From the NCBI RefSeq assembly GCF_964340395.1, contig NC_135551.1, forward strand, positions 9,659,379-9,723,378: 64,000 nucleotides of DNA, read 5' to 3'. The position numbers were made by a program, and so were the translations under genes. The notes beneath the pieces are model-generated. The model ran no database searches, had not been told where the DNA came from, and was given only the letters and a program-made list of their open reading frames with translations. Position 1 is the first letter of the stretch; each line of letters starts with the position of its first letter. The DNA is from Glandiceps talaboti. Its lineage: Eukaryota; Hemichordata; Enteropneusta; Spengelidae. This document shows positions 1 through 58,110 of the stretch, in pieces.

Positions 1-17378
<17,378 letters not shown>

Positions 17379-17407
17379 AATGAATATATATCTTCTGAGT
17401 AAAAAAA

Positions 17408-17413
17408 AATAAA
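17408..17413 (+). terminator. Possible polyadenylation signal of left gene
   Basis: AATAAA lies 30 bases after the stop, but inside an A-rich run, so it could be chance. Confidence 0.4.
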
Positions 17414-19439
17414 AAAAATAATACACGGACAAGTTCTTCATCGAAAGTCGATATCATACTCTGTTGAGTGTGGTAACCCCCTACGTTTTCAGACATTGGT
17501 ATGTGACCCAACTTCAAATCTATCCATTCATAATCCAATATCAGAGAATGTCAAGTCAAAACCATCTGCGCAAGTATCTTTATTCTGGTGTTGTAACATT
17601 ATTTATAACGTATGGATGTGTTTGTTATGATATCGACCCCATGGTTTTGGAATTGTAGATGGCAGGGGATTAACTGTTGTTTAATTATTCTTTCACGTAA
17701 AAGTGGCCCATTTAGGCCCTAAATAAATACATTTCTATGGGAATACACCTCTTCCCCGAAATGTAATGCGATAATATAACAAAGCACACTCTAAAAATTA
17801 AGACATGCATGGTATCTTTGTAAATGCATTTTTTATTGGATATGAACATCTTTTTCTTAATAAACATTTTCACAATAAAGTCCAAAGTATGATATACACT
17901 AAGAATTCTCAAACTTAGACTGTCTATAATCTTATAGAATACAACAGTTAAACTTAAACGTAATCTTGTTATACATAGATATATAAACAACTTAATAGAA
18001 GTACCTGTTTAAAGTTACGAAAACAACTTATATCTTAATCATTGTAATGGATTTGTTAAGAGTAACATAATATAAAGGGAGGATTGTGATATGCAGATGG
18101 ATACCCATACTTTATGATTTGACTCAAATAACAATATTATAATTTGTGATCTAATAATGTATGGCTATGATGTTGGTTTTTAAAAATGTTTTTTAGTATT
18201 TATGTAGTTTGATGCATAGATTGCGTTATTACCTATTGTTATGTTTTTAGTACTCGTGTAGTATGACATTATAAACTTTTTTTATATAATTACAGTAACA
18301 TAATGTTATAACTTTTGATGTGGTATGATTATGGTTCACATTCACTTTGTTAGTACTAATACTGTTAACGCACATACTTTCTTGTATAACTAAAATAGCA
18401 CAATATTATAATTTGTAATACAATAATGTATGGCCATGATATATTTTTATGATGTTCATAACAAATTTAGTTGAATTATGACCTTTCTGGTATGACAAAT
18501 ATAACACAGTGTTAGAATTTTTTTCATAGCATGATTGTAGTGCGTACTTAAAAGTGCGATTACTTGCACAATTCGACGTTTTTTGTTGAACTCGGCTAGT
18601 GCATGATGCAATACCTAACACTTGTTTTGAGACATCTGTTGTGTGATTTGTATGTAAATAATTATAAAAAAAATTAGTGTGTTCAAAAGATATTCGTTTG
18701 TAAAAGAAATATAATTTATGTGTTTTCACGAGATATGTCTCAAACAGCAACAATACAATAACTCACACTGTCTAAACATTAATAAATTGATAAAGTAAAG
18801 GTTACCATATGATTATAACATTAGCAGTATTATACCGAGCCAAGTTTAACAAAGGATATGTAATATATACTGTGGTCGTTCTTGGTCACGACCACGCGTG
18901 TTTACATCTCCAGTTCTGCTGTGTTTGAAGTGTGCGTCAAACGTTCAAAATTGACTTTACTTTCTCCGATTTCTCTTTAATATTACTGGCGCTGGTCATG
19001 GGTTTCGGTTATTATGTTATAATTATAAGGTAATTATTGTAATTGGGGTACACGCAGATTTATTTTATAACTCTTACTGAATGATTAACGACTCTGTAAG
19101 TCAATGCATAGATCCAATTTGAAGAGATAACTTATCATTTTCTATCTAAACACAAATATAAAGAACAACACTTCTACTCCAGTTACAAGAGCTATGCCTG
19201 GATTGCTCAAATGACCACGTGACATTATGATCGCTTGAGTCCTTAAAGCTTATATTACTGTAAGACAAAGGGGTGGGTTTTTACACAATGTGAATTTCCC
19301 TGAATGAATATTTGATGATGATTAAGTTTAATGCACATACATTCTAACGCTTTAACGTTTAGACTGTTCCAATTAAAGTGACATCACAACTACAACGTTT
19401 ACCGACACTGAAGAATGATTACATCTCCCAACCGAGACA
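17414..19439. other. Gene-free 3' flank of left gene
   Basis: AT-rich sequence with no supportable gene. It is homologous in inverted orientation to roughly 27.7-29.9 kb, so it belongs to the palindrome arm. Short open frames are scattered and unsupported. Confidence 0.6.
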
Positions 19440-19900
19440 ATTGAATAAATGACATTTACACCTAATATGACGTAGGCTTGATGTTCCACACTTGACATTT
19501 AATACACATCCTCGGGAAACTTGTGATGCGAAACAAACAATGCACATATTCCATATACAATGGGGATTGATGTAGAAGTAATATAGTGGAAATGTTGATT
19601 ATCAATCTGAAAATGAACATATTGCAGCTATTAAATTTCAAGCCCATTGTATTGTGTATTGTTTTCATTAGAAGCCTGTTCTTAGTGCACTGTTAAAGAA
19701 TAACAATGCTTATCACTGTTCAATGTGATTGGGCAAAGGGTCCAACTATGCTTGTTGTGTCCCTGTTCTATTTAGCCTACAGTTGAAAATGACTATCTTT
19801 GTGCCAAAAACGCAATGTACCATGAGCGAACATCTAAACAAGCTACATCATTTTAGCTATGAAAGTTCTGACGCATCTAACTATGACACAGAGCATGTTA
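19440..19900. repeat. Copy of a dispersed foldback-type repeat
   Basis: Contains the same phrases, in both orientations, as 21244-22010 (GTGTATTAAATGTCA-like and GTTTCACTCAT-like). Its inverted-arm homologue is at about 26.66-27.10 kb. Confidence 0.5.
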
Positions 19901-20069
19901 AAATGGGTAATTATGTATTTTTTTATAATTTCAAAGACCGACATAAAAGCCAAAGACCGGGAACAGGTTGTCAATGGGAAATTCTGAATACACACATTTG
20001 AATTGTATTTTATCAGGAATGTATTGTCTGTTCCTAAAAGTCAATAAACGTTTGTCGTAATTGACGGAA

Positions 20070-21152
20070 AGGTACATTGCATATTTTTGTCCCGATTGGG
20101 ATCGGACAACAGTCCATATCAGAACACCTCATACTATCAGAAACCCAACATTTGCAGTGTGGAGTGCCACAAGGCTCTGTGCATGGGCCAATCTTATTCT
20201 GTCTATACTTATCACCACTTGGAAAGCTAATCCGACATCACAATCTCAATTTCCAACAATGCGCAGCGACGGCAACTAGGTTTATTAATGCCTTCCTAAT
20301 CAGAAACGTCAATTACAGTAACTAGGATAAAAACTTTTGCACATAATATCAAATCATGAATGACCCAAAATAAACTACAGATAAATGATGGCAAAGCTGA
20401 GGTCCTCCTTATCAGGTCTCAGTTCAACTGGTTTCCTCCCATAAACCACATCAACTTCGGATCGTGTTCTGTGTAGTTAGTGTATTCGGCACGTAACATT
20501 GGTGTAACATTTGATGACCATTATAATCTCACCTCCGAAGAATAGGTCACATATTCCAGTATCATACAAAGGAGGTTTGTCAGAAACATGCTCATGCCCT
20601 TATATCATCGAAACTTGACTACTGAATGGCCCTTCTGTATGAGCTGCAAGCTAAAGACATTGACCCTCTTCAACATGACCAAAATACAGCAGCTAGGATT
20701 GTGTCACGTACAAAGAAAACATATCACATCACACCGGTACGGTTCTTGCTGCTTTTCACTCGCTACTTATTGATTACAGAATTCAATACAAAGTACTACT
20801 GATCACCTGCAAGGCACACATTAACATTACTCCTGGTTACATCGCAGACTCTATTAACAGTAAGCCCACAGCTCGTTCAATTCGCTCAAATAACAAACGT
20901 CTACTTTGTGTACCCCCCGAGTGCTGTGGTACAAAGTCATACGGTGAGCGTCATTCTCGTGAGCAGCACAACTCTTTTTGAACAGTATACCACTTGAACA
21001 TAGTTCTTCATCAACTGTCGATAAATCCATGAAGGACATCAGGACACATTCGTTTGCAAGAACTTTCTCTAACTTTTTACAGTGATCTACTATTGTTCTC
21101 GCTCATTGCCATAGAACATTATGTCGTATTGGATTTTGATTGATTGATTGAT
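20070..21152 (+). pseudogene. 5'-truncated CR1/L2-like LINE remnant, left arm
   Basis: Broken frames read [20 protein letters not shown], then [12 protein letters not shown] with the YADD site lost (QCAA), then a C-terminal ISSKLDY region and ARIVSRTKKT. It ends in a TTGA-type microsatellite (21136-21152), as in many L2/CR1 elements. Many stops; dead. The upstream junction is shared with the right arm. Confidence 0.8.
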
Positions 21153-21243
21153 GTATCATTAATCCCTAACAATTCATATTTGTAAAATGATAATCACTTA
21201 CATATGCTGATACGTGGTGTTTTTTCATTGATTATACCCACTA

Positions 21244-22010
21244 AACAACTTCTAGGGATATTTTTGGTACGAAACATAATACCCTTTGTGTTTTCGCTTT
21301 ATTTGAAGAATTTTATATGTGTACATATGGCATAGATATGGAAACAGTATTTGTTGGTATAACAAGACAATGGAGTTGAGCATTGAGAAATATAAATGGT
21401 GTAAGCTTGGTGTTTCACTCATCATGTGACTTGACATTTAATACACACACAGACAACCTGTAATGAATGTGATTGGGCAAAGGCTCCTGCTGTGTTTATT
21501 GTGTCTCTGTTTTTTTCATCTAAAGTTGAAATTTGTCAAACTCTGTGTCAAAAATGTTATGTTCCATAAGTGAAACACCATGCCTACATCATTTCAGCTA
21601 GATAAGAAACTTCATTTTCGATAGTTAGGTAGAAATTTCATGCTCCATTTTGTCTAAGTGAAATAAATTATGACGAATGCCACTATATGCATACACACGG
21701 TCGAAATGTTTTGCCATCTGCTTTCGATATAGAGGATGTCATTCTTTTCACTAGAAGTTGTCTGAGGGTGTGTATTATTAAAATGTCATGTCACATGAAT
21801 GAAACACCAAGCCAACGCCATTTTAGCTGTAAAACCCGAAAGGTAGACATTTATTTCTTTCCAAGGACAGTCAGGCCCCAATGTTCAATTTCGTTGTCTT
21901 GTTATACCAACAAATACTTCCATATCTACGTCATAAAATTAAAGCGACAACTTATAAAATTGTCAACATATAAAATTCTTCAAATAAAGCGACAACACAA
22001 AAGATATTGA
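21244..22010. repeat. Imperfect foldback repeat
   Basis: Sequence near 21290-21440 recurs inverted at about 21745-22000 in the same nested order (CGCTTTATTTGAAGAATTTT, ACAAGACAAT, GGTGTTTCA). The arms are about 250-300 bp around an axis near 21630. Confidence 0.75.
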
Positions 22011-22235
22011 TTGGGGGCGCTATTCTGTGGCTGACCCTAGGCTCATCAATGTGTCTCTGTTTTGTCGATTTTTGCTGCTGTTTAATGATCGTATTCGTCG
22101 CTGTTATTTTACCTGGACCTCAGTGATTATGGATGGAAAGGTTTTTTTTATCCATTATTGTGCTATTCCTTGTTTCAAGTGCTTTCCCCAAGTGGACACG
22201 GACTTTCCAACGTTGTCATTATTTTTAGCTAACAT

Positions 22236-22241
22236 TCCAAC

Positions 22242-22302
<61 letters not shown>
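22236..22302. repeat. TAA microsatellite at LINE 3' end
   Basis: About 22 TAA units abutting the minus-strand LINE, plausibly its tail. Confidence 0.9.
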
Positions 22303-22304
<2 letters not shown>

Positions 22305-23750
22305 TATATTTATTCAGGGTAGCTCAAGTAAGTATTACAGTACAAAAGTAAGTGAAACACTTCTTTCCGTTGAGGCCCTCACACTGGACAAAAAAAAAAT
22401 CATACACACATGCTCAGACAGAACGAAAGCAAAACACTGCACAATAAATTAATGTGAGAAAAAAAAATACTCGATGAGCGAATTGTGAACTAACACACAA
22501 CAGCAGTGACAAAGAATTCGCAAACGGATGCAATGAATACAAAGTTACATGACTGAACAAGGGGACAGAAACAGCTGAAACTAAGACAATTGGTGATATC
22601 TCTTCTTGAACCTGGCTGAAAAACCAGGTGACGTTTTAGCACCTGGCTACTTGGGCTGAGCGTCCAAGTAGTGGGTTTTGTATAGCCTTTTAAATATACT
22701 AGTGTTTTCAGCTGTTTTCAAGTAGTCTGGTAGGGAGTTCCAGGTATTTCCACCCCTGTGAGTGAACTTTCGTGGGGCATAGTTATTTTTTGCTGGAGCA
22801 ATGAAAACACCATTTGCTTTGCTAAGCCTTGTGTTATGACTATGGACGGCTGAAAGAGGGGTAAAACAGTTAAGTAGATATGTGGGGACATTGCCGTGGT
22901 AACAATTGTAGGCCATCGTACTTAAATGGAATTGCTGTCTCTCAACGAGAGAAGGCCATCCTAATGTCTGCCTAACTTTAGTTGATGACGTTCTTATTGG
23001 ACACCTAATAATAGTTTTGCCCGCCCTGTTTAAAAGACGTTCAAGTTTACATAATAAAGTAGAATTACAATTTGACCAGACTACGTCACCGTAGTCAAAG
23101 ACTGGTAGTATCATTGATTCGATCAGCATTTTCGCTGTTTGCTGCGGAAGACAATTTCTGATACGACGTATTATTCCTAGTCTCTGTGATATTTTGGTTA
23201 TACTTTTGTTAACGTGCGATTCCCAGGATAGTAACGGGTCGAACCAAATACCTAAATATTTAAATGCATCAGCCTGCTCCAAGGGTTCATCGTCAATTTT
23301 AATATTGAGATTTGTTGGCACCTTGTGGACTCTTTTCTTTGTTCTAAAATTCATCGACTTAGTTTTTTTGACATTCAATGTAAGTTTATTGGCGGTAAGC
23401 CAGGAATGGACTGAGCTCAGATCTCTCTATAGAACTTGTTGAACCTCACTAGTGTCTTTTGAGGCATAAAAGAGCGCTGTATCGTCCGCGTACAATATAA
23501 CTTTGGAGTTTTCAACATGCAAATGAAGGTCGTTAATGTAGATAATGAATAGTAGCGGACCGAGAACGGAACCTTGAGGGACACCGTATTCGATTTGCTG
23601 AAGATCTGAGGTCACTCCATTAAGAGATACACATACCAGGCTGAACTGTGATCTCAACATTGATTTCGACACTTCACAATATGATATGATATGTATCATG
23701 CCATAAGAAAAGCAGGAAGAAACGAGGTTCGAGAGGGGGACTGAAAACAA
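22303..23750 (-). pseudogene. LINE reverse transcriptase, C-terminal half, one in-frame stop
   Basis: Reading frame 23750-23427 has GVPQGSVLGPLLFIIYINDL and LYADDTALFY. A single TAG near 23430 separates it from a long frame, 23426-22647. That frame has NVKKTKSM, FKYLGIWFDPLLSWESHV and a terminal region ending RLYKTHYLDAQPK. The pattern is jockey/CR1-like. The 5' half is missing. It lies in the spacer, not in the arms, so it is younger than or independent of the duplication. Confidence 0.85.
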
Positions 23751-24185
23751 GGCTTAAAAGACGTGGTTTTAGATATCCACACCCTACCATCACCTTGTCC
23801 AAATAAGGTGGATGAGCTAACAGTCCTGGTTAGATTTGACGGCGATTTTTGGCACCGTATTCGCTTGTGTCTCTCCACAACTTGGCTCACTTGACAACAT
23901 AACATTACCTGGTTATACACTGATACGAGCGGACAGGGACTTTAAAAAAGGCTGAAAAACACTAAAGAGGTTGATTGTGTGTCTTTGCTAGCAACTGATG
24001 GGCGACTCAATTCAACATCCATGAGCAAGTCTGCATCCGTGACTACGAACTATTAACTGTATTGTTTCGACCATTTTACTACCCACGCGAGTTCACAAAA
24101 GTAACAAAAGTAACAACTATTAAATGTTAATTCTAACTCAGTACTTTGGATTCGTGACTTTCTTAAGGATAGGAACATTTCCCGG

Positions 24186-26460
24186 TCAATCAATCAAACG
24201 AAATAATTTGCATAGCGCCAAAATCCAATATGACGCTATGTTCCATGGCGCTGAGCAAGTACAATATTAGTTCAATGTAACAAGTTAGAGGAAGTTCTTC
24301 CAAACAGATGTGTCTTGATGTCCTTCATGAATGTATTGACAGTTGACGAGGAACGAAGTTCAAGTGGTATACTGTTCCATAACGCTTGTGCTGCTTGCGA
24401 GAGCGCACGCTGACCGTATGACTTAAGTTTGTATTACAGTGACATGTACAGTAGACTTTTGTAATCTGAGCGAAGTGAACGAGTTGCGGGTTCACTGTTA
24501 TTCAAATCAGTGATGTTACCGGGAGTTGTGTTATTGAGTGCCTTGTAGGTGATCAGTAGTACTTTGTATTGTATCTTGTGATCTGTGTTCTTTGTACTTG
24601 ACACAATCCTCACTTCTGCACCATTCGGCACCATTCCAAAAGGGGAGTATACAATTATATCAATAGACTGTACAGTCACAGTTGAAATGACCCTACCTGT
24701 GAACTTGAAATTTGCGCAGTCGTGCACCAATGGGAGTCTTGGCATGGAATGGCATCACATTCTTGTCCCACTCACCAATTTGCATAGCTTGCGGGCTAGC
24801 TAGCTCAACTGATGGCAAACCGAACTGTGTGATGCAGTCACCAAAATATGCTCCCATCTTCGCAGTGATCATCAAAAACCACATATTCTAGCAATTTGGG
24901 GGACTGTTTTGTTTTCCTTTTAATTTTCAGTGGTCCGGAACTGTATAGTTTTAGCTATTCTCGCTTTTTTTTCTCAATTAAATAAACAATAAAACTACCA
25001 GAATTACAATATTTAATAAAAACTAAACTAAAAGCTTAAAAATGGTAATGATGACACTCGCGCCTACGCGCTTCGCTTCTGTCCAAACACTGTCGCTAGT
25101 AACAATAAGTTCACAATAGTCGACTAGTCTGTACAACGTGGACAACCTGTCTGGACTATTTGATGGACACTGCCATAATGTGATTCTCATCGTTAGTTGG
25201 ATATCTAATTGCTCCACATACGTTTCATACTTTTATAAAAAGAATTCTAAATTTCATTGAAAATACTATGTAATTGTATACATTTATTTCTTTTAAAAAC
25301 GATGTTTGACTTTGAAACGGCAATCATAATTATGTTTGAATAAAACTGAATGAAAAATACTATGTATCAAATATGCTTGGTACTCTGTCGTCCGTGTATA
25401 CACATGTTGACACTATAAAGCATTCCCTATTTTTCCCTTTGTCCAATCTTCATGTATTATACATCAATTGAAAGCGTACTTTCCGTACAGTAAACTTACA
25501 ACAAATGTAGATTTGAAGACAAAATTACATCGAGGAAAGCACTGTCAAATGTGACAATAATTGCTTGATGATCACGCGACAAAAAAAAACAGAGGAATTT
25601 TCAGATTACAGCAAGTATATTTTGATTGCTCATATCTAATGAACGCTTGAAGCGGGAAGTCAACGGATTTATATAGCTGTCCATCATTGAGATGTTTACC
25701 TTCTAACAAAGTACAAGATATGCCTTGAGCTTTGAACGTAGGCAGAAATTTACCCATAGTAGAACCTTCCTCAGGCAAATTTCGTGAACCCCGTATCATT
25801 AATATTCATAAGTTCGGAAAATCTCCAACTGTAGAGAGTTTGTAACCTTCCGTTTTGGAGTTGTGCCGAGCTGATCCTAGCTGCCCTATTTTGGGCATGT
25901 TCAAGAGGAACAGTGGCTTTAGCTGGCAGCCAATGCAGAAGGGCATTGCAGTAGTCAAGTTTCGATGATATAAGTGTATGAGCAAGTTTCTGACAATGTG
26001 CTTCTTGAAATTGCAAGGTTATCAAATGCCACACCAATGTAACGTGCCGAATACACTAACTACACTCTTAACAAGATCCAATGTTGATGTGGTTGATGGG
26101 ACGACGAAGACTGTTGAACTGAGACATAATAAGGAGGGCCTCAGTTTTGCATCATTTAGCTGTAGTTTATTTTGGGTAATCCATGATTTGATATTATGGG
26201 TCAGCAGTTTTGATCTTAATTACTGTAGTTGGCGTGTCTGATTGGGAAAGGTATTGATAAACCTGGTTGTCGTCTGCATATTGCTGGAAATTGATATTGT
26301 GATGTTGGATTAGCTTTCCAAGTGGTGATATGTACAGACAAAGTAAGAGCGACCCAAACACAGAGCTTTGCGGCACTCCATACTACATATGTTTCCTTTC
26401 TGATAGTATGCCTTGTACTGATATGAACTGTTGTCCGATCCCAATCGGGACAAAAATATA
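24186..26460 (-). pseudogene. CR1/L2-like LINE remnant, right arm, interrupted
   Basis: Inverted homologue of 20070-21152. It retains FQQYADDNQVYQYL and ISSKLDYCNALL. About 1.2 kb of unrelated sequence (roughly 24625-25865) interrupts it after the AARI position. The TTGA tail sits at 24186-24196. Confidence 0.8.
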
Positions 26461-27116
26461 CAATATACTTTTCCGTATTTATGTCGATTATGACAAAAAT
26501 TTATTGACTTTAAGAAACAGACAACAAATTCCTGATAAAATACAATTCAAATGCGTGTATTGAGAATTTCCCATTGACAAACTGTTTCCGGCCTTGGGCT
26601 TTTATGTCGGTCTTTGAAATTAGAAAAAATACACACCCATTTCAACATAATTTATGTCGTAGTTAGGTGCGTCAGAAGTTTCATTCCTGAAATATTGTAG
26701 GTTTGGTGTTCACTCATGGTACATTACGTTTTTGACACAAAGATAGATATTTTTCAACTCTACTCTAACTATATAAGGGACACAACAAGCATAGGTGGAC
26801 CCTTTGCACAATCACATTCAACAGTGATACGCATTGCTATTCTTTCACAGTTCTGTAAGAACACGCATCTAATGACAACATGACACAATACAATGGACTT
26901 TATTTTAATGGCAGCAATTAATTGTTTATTTTAAAACTGATAGTCAACATTTCCGTTTTAGTGCTTATACATCGATCACCATTGAACCTATGCAATTGTT
27001 TGTATTGCATTAGAAGTTGTCTGATGATGTGTATTAAATGTCAAGTGTGAAACACCAAGCCTACATCATTTTAGGTGTAAAAGTTATTCAATTGTCTCGG
27101 TTGGGAGATGTGTTCT

Positions 27117-27684
27117 TCAGTGTCTGTAATCGTTGGAGCTGTGATGTCACTTTAGTTGGAAACGTTCTGATGGTTAAAGCTTTAGAGTGTATGTGCATTG
27201 AACTTAATCATCATCAAATATTCATCCAGGATTGCATTATACCAGTATCAAGTAACGAATGAGTGTGCTTCAGTAAGTAGATATAACACTTGGTAGGCAA
27301 CAAACAATGTGTCTATAAACCGTCTTAATTCAGCCTGTTCCCCTTTCAATTAGTGTGTTCTAAAGATATTCAATATTATTTTTGCGTTTGCACGAGATAT
27401 GTCTCTCTCAAACAGCAACAATAAAAGAACTCACACTATCTAAATATTAATACATTGATAAAGTACCACGCGTGTCTACATCACCAGTTCTGCTATATTT
27501 GAAGTGTGCTCAAAATGTTCAAAATTGCCTTTACTTTCTCTGATTTGTCTTTAATATGACTAGCACTGGTTCAGTGTCTGTAATCGTTGGAGCTGTGATG
27601 TCACTTTAATTGGAAACGCTCTGATGGTTAAAGCATTAGAGTGTATGTGCATTAAACTTCATCATCATCAAATATTCATTCAGG
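27117..27684. repeat. Rearranged block: direct repeats flanking an inverted insert
   Basis: 27117-27228 and 27571-27684 are near-identical direct repeats. Between them, 27229-27568 is the inverted, internally deleted copy of 28005-28463. The left arm has a single simple version. Confidence 0.82.
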
Positions 27685-28004
27685 AAAATTCACACTGTGA
27701 CAAAATCGCCCCTTGCCTTTAATGCAGTAATGATGTAGTGTAAGACTCGGATGATCAGAACGTCACGAGTGTGATCATTTGAACAATCCAAGCATGGCTC
27801 TTGTGACGGGAGTAGACTTGTTATTCTTCATAGATGTGTTTAGATGGAAAATGACAAGTTTTCTCGCAAATTGGATCTAAGCATTGACATACAGTTAATC
27901 ATTCAGTAAGAGTTATAAAATAAATCTGCGTGTACTACAATTACAATAATAAGCTTACAAGTGTAATATAATAACGGAAACTCATAACCAGTGCTAGTCA
28001 TATT

Positions 28005-28463
28005 AAAGACAAATAGGAGAAAGTAAAGGCAATTTTGAACATTTTGAGCACACTTCAAATACAGCAGAACTGGTGATGTAGACACACGTGGTTCTGACAC
28101 AGACGCACGTTGGCGTGACAAAGAATAACCAGAGTATATATTTCATATCCTTTGTTCAACTTGGCGCGGTACAACACTGCTAATAATATAATCAGATCTA
28201 GGTAACCTTTCTTTATCAATCTATTAATATTTAGATAGTGTGAGTTCTTTCATTGTTGCTGTTTGAGAGAGACATATCTCGTGCAAACTCAAAAATAATA
28301 TTTCTTTTCCAAATGAATATCTTTAGAACACACTAATTAAACAGGCTGAATTAAGACGGTTTATAGACACATTGTTTGTTGCCTACGAAGTGTTATATAT
28401 TGTATTCTACTTACTGAAGCACACTCATTCGTTACTTGATACTGGTATAATGCAATCCTGGTA
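28005..28463 (-). repeat. Source arm of nested inversion in right arm
   Basis: Inverted match of 27229-27568 (CAAACAGCAACAAT, ACATCACCAGTTCTGCT), containing about 100 bp missing from the partner. Confidence 0.8.
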
Positions 28464-28576
28464 CTTTGTTATAATATATGAACAATTTGATGATATAATT
28501 AATTGTACGTATCAACAAATCTGAGGAAATCCTTGTCATAACATGGACAAAGCATGTGTTGGATGGTTGGTAAAAA

Positions 28577-30125
<1,549 letters not shown>

Positions 30126-30139
30126 ATAATAATAATAAC

Positions 30140-30200
<61 letters not shown>
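30126..30200. repeat. TAA microsatellite inserted in right gene tail
   Basis: About 24 TAA units just past the last recognisable tail repeat. It separates it from sequence homologous to the last left-tail codons (about 30090-30125). Confidence 0.9.
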
Positions 30201-30206
30201 TTTATT
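30201..30206 (-). terminator. Possible polyadenylation signal of right gene
   Basis: AATAAA on the minus strand, 235 bases after the premature stop and next to a TAA microsatellite that is absent at this position in the left copy. Confidence 0.3.
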
Positions 30207-30440
30207 TCTTATGCAGCGCAATTTTGGACCTTAATATCTAGGCTGCCATGTGGTGTTGAACCCACCGATGTTGCATCATCATTAGGTTGGACTGTGACCT
30301 CCTTTGAGCTGGCATTTGATGTTGACACTCCCATTTGCGTCATTTTGAAGTTGGACTTTATCATGTAGTGAGCTGTCATTTGATGTTGAACATCCCGAGG
30401 TTGCATCATTGTGAAGTTGGACGTTATCATGCAGTGGACT

Positions 30441-57532
<27,092 letters not shown>

Positions 57533-58110
57533 ATTATGTTTATCCCAGTGTTACAGTAGTTGATATTAAATATATTTACTAGTACAATCCATTACACTGA
57601 AATAAATGCAATAACATTAAGAATGAATGGCTTGGTACAAAAAATTGTATAAATATTAATAAAATAAACTCATGTGCACACTGCTTCTTCCTACCGTTGA
57701 TGTGCTGGTCTGTTTACTCGAATTTTACATCATTGGCAGCCCCGATTTTACCAAATCCAATTGTAGAACTGACTGTAACTTTATCTTGTAGAGAATAGTG
57801 CCACGAGCAATGAGATGGATCCCCATTGTGCACACGTTAGCCCTCCCCAACATTGTATAATAGCATTGGTTTGTTTGGCTGCAATAGACAGTAGACAGCG
57901 TTTGAATATTATAGTTGTCAGTATTTCCCATTATTTTCCATTTTTCATCTTACACATAATGTAAGATTACAGGACTACTTGCAAGCAGTTGTCTGTATTT
58001 CATCATACATTTAAACAAGGAAATCAAAATATTAATAATGACACAGTTTGGGAGCTATAAAAACTGTAAACATGCCATACTATTAATATATTATTCGCAG
58101 GCCATTTTTA
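57533..58110. promoter_or_regulatory. Upstream region of right gene
   Basis: By position this should contain the 5' UTR and promoter of the minus-strand gene. AT-rich; no clear TATA, initiator or conserved box was identified. Confidence 0.3.

Larger units (their letters stand above)
21153..24185. other. Central spacer between palindrome arms
   Basis: About 3 kb with no counterpart in the arms apart from a shared repeat family. It holds a foldback repeat (21244-22010), a TAA microsatellite and a LINE fragment. No host gene was seen. Confidence 0.75.

Noticed and set aside
21687-22245. Two plus-strand frames of 107 and 72 residues in the spacer
   Set aside because: The first lies in the foldback repeat. 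The second has no domain, splice context or counterpart in the arms.
24625-25865. Reading frames within the sequence interrupting the right L2-like element
   Set aside because: Short (about 75-90 residues), no recognisable domain, and partly LINE-derived; not supportable as genes.
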